Positions 1 to 6,300 of a stretch of DNA of 7,086 nucleotides are shown here, in pieces. A program made the position numbers and the translations under genes. The notes under the pieces were generated by a model. It was not told where the DNA came from, did not search any database, and worked only from the letters and a program-made list of their open reading frames with translations. The DNA comes from Acholeplasmatales bacterium Tener_01 (GTDB taxonomy: Bacteria > Bacillota_I > Bacilli_A > ML615J-28 > CAG-698), in the NCBI GenBank assembly GCA_001604495.1, contig LVBR01000005.1, forward strand, positions 1-7,086. The letters are read 5' to 3'. Positions within the stretch are counted from its first letter, which is position 1. Every line of letters starts with the position of its first letter.

Positions 1-411
1 AAAGTTAAAGGTTTATATGATTACAATAAGTTAGGTGTTTTAATTCAATCAAGAATTGAGATACTAAGCGAAATTCCTGAGAAAGTTGATTTCTTAGCTG
101 AATTTAATCCAGCTGATAAAGAGATGTATTTTAACAAGAAATTTAAGATTGATGATGTTTTAGCAAAAACTGTATTAGAAGAATCAATTAAAGAGTTAGA
201 AAAATGTAATAACTGGACAATTGATGGTTTGCATGAAGAGATTGCTAAAATTAGTGAAAAGTTAGAAGTTAAGTCTGGTGTAACATACACAGTATTAAGA
301 ATTGCCTTAACTGGTGTTATGGTAACTCCAGGAGGAAGCCCAGAGATGGCCGATATCTTAGGTAAAGAAGAATCTATTAAGAGATTAAAATTAAGTATTA
401 ACAAATTATAA
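1..411 (+). CDS. gltX: Glutamyl-tRNA synthetase, C-terminal part (5' end outside window)
   Basis: This cytoplasmic class I aminoacyl-tRNA synthetase charges tRNA-Glu (or tRNA-Glu/Gln) with glutamate for translation. The reading frame is open from base 1 and ends at TAA 409-411, giving 136 visible residues. These correspond to the helical anticodon-binding region. The most telling stretch is near the C-terminus: RIALTGVMVTPGGSPEMADI followed by LGKEESIKRL. It matches the conserved GltX ending of the form R(V/I)A-TG-----G-----LGKE--L-RL. The catalytic Rossmann domain with its HIGH and KMSKS signatures would lie upstream and is not seen. A methionine at 124-126 is internal and is not the start. 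The stop codon lies within the ribosome binding site of tldD, so the two genes are probably cotranscribed. The assignment is fairly secure; discrimination between GltX variants is not possible from this fragment. Confidence 0.87.
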   Translation, partial: KVKGLYDYNKLGVLIQSRIEILSEIPEKVDFLAEFNPADKEMYFNKKFKIDDVLAKTVLEESIKELEKCNNWTIDGLHEEIAKISEKLEVKSGVTYTVLRIALTGVMVTPGGSPEMADILGKEESIKRLKLSINKL

Positions 412-423
412 GGAAATTAAAAT

Positions 424-1821
424 ATGAAAAACATGATTGATATAAAAATATGCCAAAAAGTTTTAGAAAAATGTCTTACTACTGGTGGAGATTTTGCTGA
501 AATATTTGCGGAAGAAACAACAACAAATTCTCTAAACATGGTTAGTGGAGAATTAAAAAATGCCGCCACAACAAATCTTCATGGTGCATCTATTCGTATT
601 CTAAAGGGTGCTAAAGAAGTTAGTGGTTATACAAATGATTTTAGTGAAGAAAGCTTATTAAAGCTAGCAAGTGACTTAAGTCAATCAGTTGAAGGCGAAA
701 CTCTTGGAATTAAATTTACTTTAAAAGAAGACGCTCCAAGTAAAATCGTTAAAGCTGTTAAAGCTCCATCAACTGTTTCTAATGAAGAAAAATACAAATT
801 ACTACTTGATGCATCAAATGCAGCAAAAGCTTATAGCGAAGAAGTAGTTCAAGTAATGTGTAATTTGATGGATGAAGAACAACATGTATTAGTTGCTAAT
901 ACATTTGGTAAATATATTGAAGATGATCGTCATCATATTAGATTAGGTGTCTCTTCAGTTGCTCAATTCAATGGTCAAATGCAAACATCAAATGATTCAA
1001 TCGGTGGAAACTGTGGATACGAAATCTTTGATGAAAAAGATGCTAATCAAATGGCTTATGAAACTGCAAAAGCTGCAGTTGCCATGGCTCATGCTGATGA
1101 AATGATCGGTGGCGTTTATACTGTAGTTATTGACAATGCTTTTGGTGGAGTGCTTCTACATGAGGCATGTGTTCATAGCTTAGAAGCTACAAGCGTTGCT
1201 AAAGGCGCATCTGTAATGTGTGGTAAACTTGGTCAAAAGATTGCTAGTGACATCGTAACTGCAATCGATGATGGTACAAGATGCGACCAATGGGGTTCAT
1301 TAAATATGGACGATGAAGGTAACCCAACTAAGAAGAACGTTTTAATTGAAAATGGTATCTTAAAGAGTTACCTAGTTGACTATCGTAACTCAAGAATTAT
1401 GAATCATCCAATTACTGGATCATCTCGTAGACAAAACTACCGTTACTCACCAACATCAAGAATGACAAACACATTCTTTGCTCCTGGTAAAGACACATTT
1501 GATTCAATTATCAAAAACACTAAGAGTGGTCTATATTGTAAGAAGATGGGTGGAGGAAGTGTTAACCCATCAACTGGTGAATTCAACTTCGCTGTTAATG
1601 AAGGATATTTAATTGAAGATGGTAAGATTACAAAACCTGTTAGAGGCGCAACTTTAGTAGGTAGTGGATCACAAGTATTATTAAACATCGATATGATTGC
1701 TGATAACCTAGACTTTGGTCATGGTATGTGTGGAAGTGCAAGTGGAAGCATTCCAACTGACGTAGGACAACCTACAATCCGTGTTCAAAACATGGTTGTT
1801 GGAGGAAGAGGTAGCAAATGA
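424..1821 (+). CDS. tldD: TldD family zinc metalloprotease subunit
   Basis: This is the catalytic subunit of the TldD/TldE heterodimeric metalloprotease. In E. coli that complex matures microcin B17 and degrades the antitoxin CcdA by cutting unfolded peptides threaded into a closed chamber. The 465-residue length is typical. The N-terminal domain is about residues 1-200. The zinc motif HEACVH at 246-251 fits HExxxH, with LEA after it. C436 in GHGMCG near the C-terminus matches the cysteine position of E. coli TldD reported as a zinc ligand. GSGSQ and VGQPT-RV-N--VGG are also family signatures. The start ATG is preceded by AAGGA at 410-414 with 9 nt spacing, better than the ATG at 433. The residue before the second zinc histidine is Val, where I remember Gly in most relatives. 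It follows gltX by 12 nt and overlaps tldE. The natural substrate in this organism cannot be told from the window. Confidence 0.93.
   Translation: MKNMIDIKICQKVLEKCLTTGGDFAEIFAEETTTNSLNMVSGELKNAATTNLHGASIRILKGAKEVSGYTNDFSEESLLKLASDLSQSVEGETLGIKFTLKEDAPSKIVKAVKAPSTVSNEEKYKLLLDASNAAKAYSEEVVQVMCNLMDEEQHVLVANTFGKYIEDDRHHIRLGVSSVAQFNGQMQTSNDSIGGNCGYEIFDEKDANQMAYETAKAAVAMAHADEMIGGVYTVVIDNAFGGVLLHEACVHSLEATSVAKGASVMCGKLGQKIASDIVTAIDDGTRCDQWGSLNMDDEGNPTKKNVLIENGILKSYLVDYRNSRIMNHPITGSSRRQNYRYSPTSRMTNTFFAPGKDTFDSIIKNTKSGLYCKKMGGGSVNPSTGEFNFAVNEGYLIEDGKITKPVRGATLVGSGSQVLLNIDMIADNLDFGHGMCGSASGSIPTDVGQPTIRVQNMVVGGRGSK
1801..1811 (+). promoter_or_regulatory. Ribosome binding site of tldE inside tldD
   Basis: GGAGGAAGAGG lies in the last codons of tldD, upstream of the tandem ATGATG at 1818-1823. 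It contains two possible Shine-Dalgarno cores: GGAGG, 12 nt before the first ATG, and GAGG, 6 nt before it. Together with the ATGA overlap this implies coupled translation. Confidence 0.6.
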
Positions 1822-3146
1822 TGAACATTAATGAATTAATTAAGAAAGCTAAACAAGCTAATTTTAGTGATATCGAAGTATATCAAGAAATAAGTGAAAC
1901 TACTTCAATCTCTATTTTTAATGGTGAAATTGATAAGAACAATATCAATTCAAGCAATGTATATACTGTTCGTGCTATTTACAATGGTAAGATGGCTGGT
2001 TATACTTTTGAAAACCAAGATGTTGATCTTGATACAATCATCGCTAAACTAAAAGAAAACGCTGAAATTTTAACATCACTTGATGAAGTTGAAATCTTCG
2101 CTGGTAGCGAAAAGTATGAAAAGATCGAAAGAGCACCTGGTGAATTTGATAAACACACAATCACTGATAAAGTTAATCTTGCAAAAGAAGTTGAACGTAT
2201 TGCTAAAAGCCTTGATAATCGTATTGTTTTAGTAAACTATTGTGAATACGAAGATCAAAAAGAAACAAGTAGAATCGTTAACTCTAAAGGACTTAACGTT
2301 GAAAAGAGTAGCGTATATGGTGCATTAGTAGTAGGAGTTGTAGCTAAGGATGCTGTTAATAATCCTCAAAACGGTTTCGAAGTTAAAGTTGCCCTTAATT
2401 ACAACGATTTGGATCCTCAAAAGATCGCTGAAAAAGCAGTTAAAGATGCCGTTTCAATGTTAGGCGCTGCTCCTTGTGAATCAAAAACTTATCCAGTTAT
2501 TATTGAAAATGAAGCAATGTCAAGCCTACTTGGTGGTTTTTCATCAATTTTCTCTGGCACTGCATTACTTAATAAAGTAACTCCACTTGCTGGAAAAGAA
2601 GGAACTAAGATTATGCAAGACTGTGTTAACATCATTGATGCTCCACTTGATCTTGAAGCTGTTAATGCACAACCATTTGATGATGAAGGTGTTGCATGTT
2701 ACAATAAAGCAATCGTTGAAAATGGTGTATTTAAGACATTTATGCACAATTTAAAGACTGCTAAGAAATTTAACACAACTACAACTGGTAATGGTGTTAA
2801 AGCTGGTAATAGTATTTCTGCTGGAAGTTATAACCTATTTATTGAAAAAGGTGATAAGACAAAAGAAGAACTTATCGCATCAGTTGAAGAAGGTCTATTA
2901 ATCACTGATTTAAGTGGTCTACATGCAGGACTAAATCCAATTAGTTGTGATTTTTCTTGTCAATCATCTGGTTACTATATTAAGAATGGTAAGATTGAAC
3001 GCCCAGTTACATTGATTGTTGTAAGTGGAAACTTCTTAAGAATGATGAATGAAATTGAAGCAATTGGTAGCGACATTTACAAAGGTTATAATGGAAAAGG
3101 AGCTCCATCAATTCTATTTAAAGGACTTCCTGTTTCTGGTAAATAA
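1818..3146 (+). CDS. tldE: TldE/PmbA family metalloprotease partner subunit
   Basis: This is the non-catalytic partner of TldD (TldE, also called PmbA), in the same peptidase U62 family; the two form the active heterodimer. The 442-residue length is normal. No HExxxH motif is present. The equivalent region (about residues 226-260, from PVIIENEAMSSLLGGF) is the metal-free version seen in TldE proteins. Later family landmarks include PFDDEGV, a TTTTGNG segment, GLLITDLSGLHAGLNPISCD and GYYIKNGKIERPV. The start ATG overlaps the tldD stop as ATGA. A second ATG follows directly at 1821-1823, so the start could be 3 bases later. The ribosome binding site is the purine-rich GGAGGAAGAGG at 1801-1811, inside the end of tldD, so translation is probably coupled and the subunits made in similar amounts. 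Two consecutive TAA codons (3144-3149) end the gene. Confidence 0.92.
   Translation: MMNINELIKKAKQANFSDIEVYQEISETTSISIFNGEIDKNNINSSNVYTVRAIYNGKMAGYTFENQDVDLDTIIAKLKENAEILTSLDEVEIFAGSEKYEKIERAPGEFDKHTITDKVNLAKEVERIAKSLDNRIVLVNYCEYEDQKETSRIVNSKGLNVEKSSVYGALVVGVVAKDAVNNPQNGFEVKVALNYNDLDPQKIAEKAVKDAVSMLGAAPCESKTYPVIIENEAMSSLLGGFSSIFSGTALLNKVTPLAGKEGTKIMQDCVNIIDAPLDLEAVNAQPFDDEGVACYNKAIVENGVFKTFMHNLKTAKKFNTTTTGNGVKAGNSISAGSYNLFIEKGDKTKEELIASVEEGLLITDLSGLHAGLNPISCDFSCQSSGYYIKNGKIERPVTLIVVSGNFLRMMNEIEAIGSDIYKGYNGKGAPSILFKGLPVSGK
3064..3092 (+). promoter_or_regulatory. Candidate sigma-70/SigA promoter for the helicase inside the tldE 3' end
   Basis: TTGGTA (3064-3069) and a perfect TATAAT (3087-3092) are separated by 17 bp. 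Transcription would start near 3099, giving a leader of roughly 95 nt before the helicase start that contains the hairpin at 3160-3183. The hexamers lie in coding sequence (TAT AAT encodes Tyr-Asn), and such matches arise by chance in AT-rich DNA, so this is only a candidate. Confidence 0.35.
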
Positions 3147-3153
3147 TAATAAA

Positions 3154-3159
3154 AAGGAG
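3154..3159 (+). promoter_or_regulatory. Shine-Dalgarno AAGGAG separated from the helicase start by a hairpin
   Basis: AAGGAG is a near-perfect Shine-Dalgarno but is 35 nt from the ATG at 3195, too far for normal use. It directly abuts the 5' arm of the hairpin at 3160-3183. If that folds, only 11 nt remain between hairpin and ATG (5 nt to the in-frame GTG at 3189). No other purine-rich site lies between the hairpin and the start. Confidence 0.5.
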
Positions 3160-3186
3160 AAGATATCTCATTTGAGATATCTTTTT
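3160..3186 (+). terminator. Hairpin plus short U-tract between tldE and the helicase gene
   Basis: The arms AAGATATCTCA (3160-3170) and TGAGATATCTT (3173-3183) are perfectly complementary. They give a stem of 10 bp with an ATTT loop, followed by Ts up to 3186. This fits a Rho-independent terminator for gltX-tldD-tldE. The stem is AT-rich (3 G-C pairs) and the T run is short and partly within the stem, so termination may be weak. The placement between a Shine-Dalgarno and a start codon suggests an alternative or additional role in helicase translation. Confidence 0.55.
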
Positions 3187-3194
3187 GTGTGAAT

Positions 3195-4799
3195 ATGAAG
3201 TTTAATGAAATAATACAAAATTCCCAAGTATTAAGTGGAATTAATAAAATGAATATTACTGAGCTTACTGAGGTTCAAGAAAAAGTAATTCCACTTGCTA
3301 ACAGTGGAGTTGATATTATTTGCCAAGCTCCAACTGGAACTGGCAAAACTTTGGCTTTTGCAATTCCAATTTTAGAGAAGATAAGAGCTATTAATAAACC
3401 TCAAGCGATAATCATTGCCCCAACAAGAGAACTTGCTAATCAAATAGCAAATGACATCAACTTAGCATCAAGCGATATGCTAAACACTAAAGCGATGGCA
3501 GTTTATGGTGGTGAGCCAATTGATAAGCAAATCTATAATCTAAAGAAGAAGCCCCAAATAATTGTGGCTACTCCAGGTAGACTAATTGACCACTTAGAGC
3601 GTAGAACTATTAAATTATCAGATGTTGGTGTAGTTGTGTTAGATGAAGCTGATGAAATGCTTAATATGGGCTTTATTGAAGATATTAGAACAATACTTAA
3701 TGTCTGTCCTAAACCTCATCAAACAATGCTCTTCTCCGCCACAATCTCTAAAGACATTGAAGCAATTGCCCAAGAGTTCTTAGTTGATCCTAAAACTATT
3801 AGAGTAAACACAAAAGAACTAACAATCGATTTAGTTCATCAATATTACATCGATGTTAAGGAAAAAGATAAGATTGAGGCGATGTCTAGAATCCTAGATA
3901 TCAATGACTATAAACTAGTCATGGTATTTTGTAACACTAAAAAGACTGTTGATGAAGTAACTAGTGGCCTATTAATTAGAGGCTTCTTGGCAGAGGCTTT
4001 ACACGGTGATATGCGTCAAATGCAAAGAGATAGAGTAATGGCCCGCTTCCGTAGTGGCCAAATCAATATCTTAGTTGCAAGTGACGTTGCCGCAAGGGGT
4101 CTTGATATCAGTGATTTGGATGTAGTATTTAATTATGATGTCCCTCAAGACAATGAATATTATGTTCATAGAATCGGTAGAACCGGAAGGGCCAAAAAAG
4201 AAGGTTTATCAATCACATTGGTTACAAGAAGTGAAAAAGCGCACCTTCGTGAAATCATCAAATACACTAAAGGTGATATTAGTCAAATGATGATTCCAAC
4301 AGTCGAAAAAGTTACCAAATACCGCGTTAAAAAAGTAATAGGTGAAGCCTTAGAACTGATAGATAGTAATGATGTGGTATCTAGATACGTCCAAAAAGAG
4401 ATGATGAAGCTTGATGGTGTTGATAAAGATATGCTCATTGCTGGCTTGATTAGCTTAGAACTTAAAGCTAAAAATGATAATAGTAACATCGAAGTGACAA
4501 ATGAAATTGAAGAAAGAAAGATTCAAAGAAACACTAAGACTGTTCGTATCTTTGTCAATGTTGGTAAGAAAGATAAGCTTAAGGTTTATAATCTAACTGA
4601 TCTATTAACTAAAAAGACTGATTTATCAAATAAAGAAATCGATAATGTTGAAATACATGATAATTTCTCTTTCTTAGATATTCCAGAGTCTTATAAGACG
4701 GATTTAATTAATAGTGATATTGAATATAAAAACATACCTCTTAAGTTTGAAGTTGCTAAAGACAAAAGAAAAGCAAAAACTAAATCAAAGAAGAAATAA
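3195..4799 (+). CDS. DEAD-box ATP-dependent RNA helicase with DbpA-type RNA-binding domain
   Basis: This cytoplasmic ATP-dependent RNA unwinding enzyme probably acts in ribosome assembly, RNA decay or cold adaptation, like CsdA/DeaD, DbpA/YxiN and CshA. Counting from ATG 3195 (534 aa), it shows the Q-motif glutamine Q28, motif I APTGTGKT 45-52, Ia PTRELA 76-81, GG 105-106, Ib TPGR 126-129, II DEAD 150-153, III SAT 181-183, V ARGLD 300-304 and VI HRIGRTGR 325-332. All look intact. Residues about 449-520 (from TVRIFVNVGKKDKL to NFSFLDIP) resemble the RRM-like DbpA RNA-binding domain, which in DbpA/YxiN recognises 23S rRNA hairpin 92. A lysine-rich tail ends the protein. MKFNEI at the N-terminus fits the family, so ATG 3195 is preferred over the in-frame GTG 3189. 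Its only good Shine-Dalgarno lies beyond a hairpin. The family is certain; the exact subfamily (DeaD, DbpA or CshA) is not. Confidence 0.93.
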   Translation: MKFNEIIQNSQVLSGINKMNITELTEVQEKVIPLANSGVDIICQAPTGTGKTLAFAIPILEKIRAINKPQAIIIAPTRELANQIANDINLASSDMLNTKAMAVYGGEPIDKQIYNLKKKPQIIVATPGRLIDHLERRTIKLSDVGVVVLDEADEMLNMGFIEDIRTILNVCPKPHQTMLFSATISKDIEAIAQEFLVDPKTIRVNTKELTIDLVHQYYIDVKEKDKIEAMSRILDINDYKLVMVFCNTKKTVDEVTSGLLIRGFLAEALHGDMRQMQRDRVMARFRSGQINILVASDVAARGLDISDLDVVFNYDVPQDNEYYVHRIGRTGRAKKEGLSITLVTRSEKAHLREIIKYTKGDISQMMIPTVEKVTKYRVKKVIGEALELIDSNDVVSRYVQKEMMKLDGVDKDMLIAGLISLELKAKNDNSNIEVTNEIEERKIQRNTKTVRIFVNVGKKDKLKVYNLTDLLTKKTDLSNKEIDNVEIHDNFSFLDIPESYKTDLINSDIEYKNIPLKFEVAKDKRKAKTKSKKK

Positions 4800-4842
4800 A
4801 AAACAGGATATATCTTATCAAAATGAAGTAAAGTACTCCCTA
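4800..4842. other. Short AT-rich spacer between the helicase stop and the IS right end
   Basis: These 43 bp contain no gene and no convincing terminator; only the small palindrome GATATATC is seen. The helicase transcript therefore probably runs into the IS, where the first strong hairpin is at 4885-4910. Confidence 0.4.
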
Positions 4843-4866
4843 TGTCAAGGACAAAATAAAAAAAAG
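4838..4866 (+). repeat. Right terminal inverted repeat of the IS
   Basis: Read inward on the + strand this is CCCT, seven less conserved bases, GGACAAAAT, eight As and G. It matches the left end (6320-6348, - strand) without gaps at CCCT and at 17 of 18 bases from GGACA onward. Whether CCCT lies inside or outside the element is unclear. Confidence 0.75.
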
Positions 4867-4884
4867 AGTATTAATAATAAATAA

Positions 4885-4919
4885 AGCTGTTAGATTTAAA
4901 TCTAGCAGCTCTATTTTTT
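4885..4919 (+). terminator. Rho-independent terminator, probably bidirectional
   Basis: The arms AGCTGTTAGAT (4885-4895) and ATCTAGCAGCT (4900-4910) pair over 11 bp with one U-G wobble around a TTAA loop. On the + strand CTATTTTTT follows, giving a good U-tract for terminating the helicase transcript. On the - strand the stem is followed by TTTATTTATTATT, so it can also end transposase transcription. The stem lies between the IS right end and the orfB stop (TAG at 4911-4913), so it belongs to the IS. Confidence 0.75.
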
Positions 4920-5876
4920 ATAGTCATTGGGATACTCGCCTGTCATACAGAACCTATAATACTCGTTAGGACTAAGTTTTGCTAAGTTCCATTGATAACG
5001 ATAGTTATTGTAATAATCCATATACTTATCAATTATTTTTACTAAATCAATGTATAATTCGCATGCTTTAACTCTTGATCCTATTTCATCTTTCATATGA
5101 CCAAAGAAAGATTCTTGAGAAGCGTTATCCCAACAGTTTCCTCTTCGTGACATTGATCTTCTTATATCTGCTTTTTTCAAAAGCTCTATATAACTATATG
5201 ATGTATAATGAACTCCCTGATCAGAATGTATTAATACATCAGTATGTAATTCATTTCGATGCTTTCTTAATAATCTCTTTACAGTCTTTAAAACAAAATC
5301 AACTTGAAGATTATCACTTAATTCATATGATAGTATCTCTTTAGTATAAGCATCTTTTATAACTGATAGATATGCTTTAGTTCTATTCTTACCATAAAAG
5401 AAATATGTAATATCTGTGAGTAATACATATCTTGGTCCATGTAAAGTAAACTCACGATTCAATATATTTTCAGTGTAATTATTTGTGCCTATTGCTTTTA
5501 ACATCCTTTTATAAGGATTTGGCTTACGTATTGGACATTTAAGCCCAAATTTACGCATCAAACGTCTTATTTTCTTTTTATTAAAAGTTATTCCCATTCT
5601 TTTTAATCGCATATAAATGCCATTAACGCCTTTGTCATAACCTTTAAATTTATAAGCTTGAATAATTAAATTAAAATCTTCTTGATCTTTTAACTCCTGT
5701 TTATTGATATTTTTGTTATTTAGCCATGAATAATATCCACTACGTGATACTCCAGCGTAAAAGCATAACCAATTAATAGATAATTTATTTTTAGGGCTAT
5801 TTATTAAATCTTTAATTAATTGATATTTTTGTCTCGTTGTGCTTTTCGTAAAGCATCCTTCTCGATCAAACGAATT
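4911..5876 (-). CDS. IS3-family transposase OrfB, DDE integrase core (expressed by -1 frameshift from orfA)
   Basis: This is the catalytic half of the IS3 transposase, which joins the IS ends into a circular intermediate and inserts it elsewhere. The frame is open from just below a stop at 5901-5903 down to TAG 4911-4913. Before the first ATG (5612) it encodes a typical OrfB N-terminus, including RQKYQLIKDL, LCFYAGVSRSGYYSWLNN and a YDKGVNGIYMRLKRMGITFN helical (HTH_21-like) segment. No ATG, GTG or TTG codon occurs in frame in this part, so it is most likely made as an OrfAB fusion of about 446 aa after slippage near 5876-5882. Counting from Met 5612, the catalytic triad is D67 (LLTDITYF), D131 (IHSDQGVHYTS) and E167 (GNCWDNASQESFF). 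The last two are 35 residues apart, the D-D-35-E pattern. Translation of only the 233-aa part from 5612 would lose the N-terminal DNA-binding region. Confidence 0.9.
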   Translation of the reverse strand, partial: NSFDREGCFTKSTTRQKYQLIKDLINSPKNKLSINWLCFYAGVSRSGYYSWLNNKNINKQELKDQEDFNLIIQAYKFKGYDKGVNGIYMRLKRMGITFNKKKIRRLMRKFGLKCPIRKPNPYKRMLKAIGTNNYTENILNREFTLHGPRYVLLTDITYFFYGKNRTKAYLSVIKDAYTKEILSYELSDNLQVDFVLKTVKRLLRKHRNELHTDVLIHSDQGVHYTSYSYIELLKKADIRRSMSRRGNCWDNASQESFFGHMKDEIGSRVKACELYIDLVKIIDKYMDYYNNYRYQWNLAKLSPNEYYRFCMTGEYPNDYKK

Positions 5877-6250
5877 TTTTTTAGATATGCATTTTCCTGT
5901 TCAAGTATTGCTATTTTATTCTTTAATCGTGAAATGTTTTCTTCTTCAGATAAAGTTCTTTTTAATGGCCTACCTGAATGTCCTTTGCGTGTGTCTGATA
6001 AACCTTCTGCACGTTTGGCTTGTTTTCTCCAAAGACTTGAACAACTTTCAATACGTTTCCTACCAATTATTTTAAAAGGAAAACCATATTTTTCAAAAAT
6101 CGTCCTAGGAAGAAGTCCGTTTTCGTATTCGTTTATAAAAATATTTTTGAATTCTTCAGAATAAGTTATAGCTTTTTCTGATACTTGAACAACATATTTA
6201 TTTTTAGATAAAAATTCAACTTGATCTTTAGTAAAATAATTAATACCCAT
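5816..6250 (-). CDS. IS3-family transposase OrfA, HTH and coiled-coil protein
   Basis: This is the DNA-binding half of the IS3 transposase. Alone it commonly acts as a regulator of transposition; fused to OrfB it recognises the IS ends. From ATG 6250 it has 144 residues. An HTH-like region spans about residues 30-85 (from YSEEFKNIFINEY, through IFEKYGFPFKIIGRKRIESC). A GRP element follows, then a C-terminal leucine-zipper-like coiled coil (SRLKNKIAILEQENAYLKKI). The start is decided by AAAGAGG (6265-6259, - strand) with 8 nt spacing. A longer frame using TTG 6271 is rejected because that codon overlaps the -10 element. The last 61 bases overlap the OrfB region used after frameshifting, and the stop is TAA 5816-5818. 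At about 144 aa this OrfA is longer than the roughly 100-residue OrfA of many IS3 relatives. I cannot fix the subgroup. Confidence 0.88.
   Translation of the reverse strand: MGINYFTKDQVEFLSKNKYVVQVSEKAITYSEEFKNIFINEYENGLLPRTIFEKYGFPFKIIGRKRIESCSSLWRKQAKRAEGLSDTRKGHSGRPLKRTLSEEENISRLKNKIAILEQENAYLKKIRLIEKDALRKAQRDKNIN
5876..5882 (-). promoter_or_regulatory. Slippery heptamer A-AAA-AAA for -1 programmed frameshift
   Basis: On the - strand the 0-frame codons are CTA AAA AAA ATT (Leu-Lys-Lys-Ile of OrfA), within eight consecutive As (5882-5875). Slipping back one base moves the ribosome from the OrfA frame to the OrfB frame, giving Lys-Lys-Asn-Ser and then continuous OrfB sequence. IS3 elements characteristically use A-rich slippery sites. 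I did not identify a certain stimulatory pseudoknot downstream. Confidence 0.7.
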
Positions 6251-6270
6251 AAATAAAACCTCTTTATACA

Positions 6271-6300
6271 ATTATACATAAAAATAGCCCTGTAAATCAA
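6271..6300 (-). promoter_or_regulatory. Transposase promoter in the IS left end
   Basis: On the - strand there is TTGATT (6300-6295), an 18-bp spacer and a perfect TATAAT (6276-6271). Transcription would begin near 6264, just before the ribosome binding site of orfA. The -35 element overlaps the inner copy of the CCCTGTAAATC inverted repeat, so a protein bound to that repeat could repress it. Confidence 0.6.

Noticed and set aside
45..404. Open frame on the - strand across the gltX end
   Set aside because: It is antisense to the recognisable GltX C-terminus and has no family resemblance of its own.
1819..1821. Mycoplasma-type code with TGA as Trp
   Set aside because: All Trp codons in real genes are TGG, no genes are interrupted by TGA, and tldD ends at TGA exactly where the family ends.
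1443..2747. Open frames on the - strand within tldD (1443-1688) and tldE (2565-2747)
   Set aside because: They are antisense to well-conserved coding sequence and look like chance frames.
3189..3191. GTG start for the helicase two codons upstream of ATG 3195
   Set aside because: MKFNEI from the ATG fits the family N-terminus. The GTG is kept only as an alternative because it would be 5 nt after the hairpin.
4283..4489. Open frame on the - strand inside the helicase gene
   Set aside because: It is antisense to the helicase frame, with no supporting ribosome binding site or homology.
5825..5831. C-AAA-AAT near the orfA stop as a slippery site
   Set aside because: The heptamer does not allow re-pairing of both tRNAs after a -1 slip; A-AAA-AAA at 5882-5876 does.
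5075..6164. Open + strand frames inside the IS (5075-5344, 5820-6164, 5839-6075)
   Set aside because: They are complementary to intact transposase frames, with no recognisable product.
6251..6271. TTG 6271 as the orfA start
   Set aside because: It overlaps the TATAAT element and would precede the transcription start. ATG 6250 has a well-spaced AAAGAGG.
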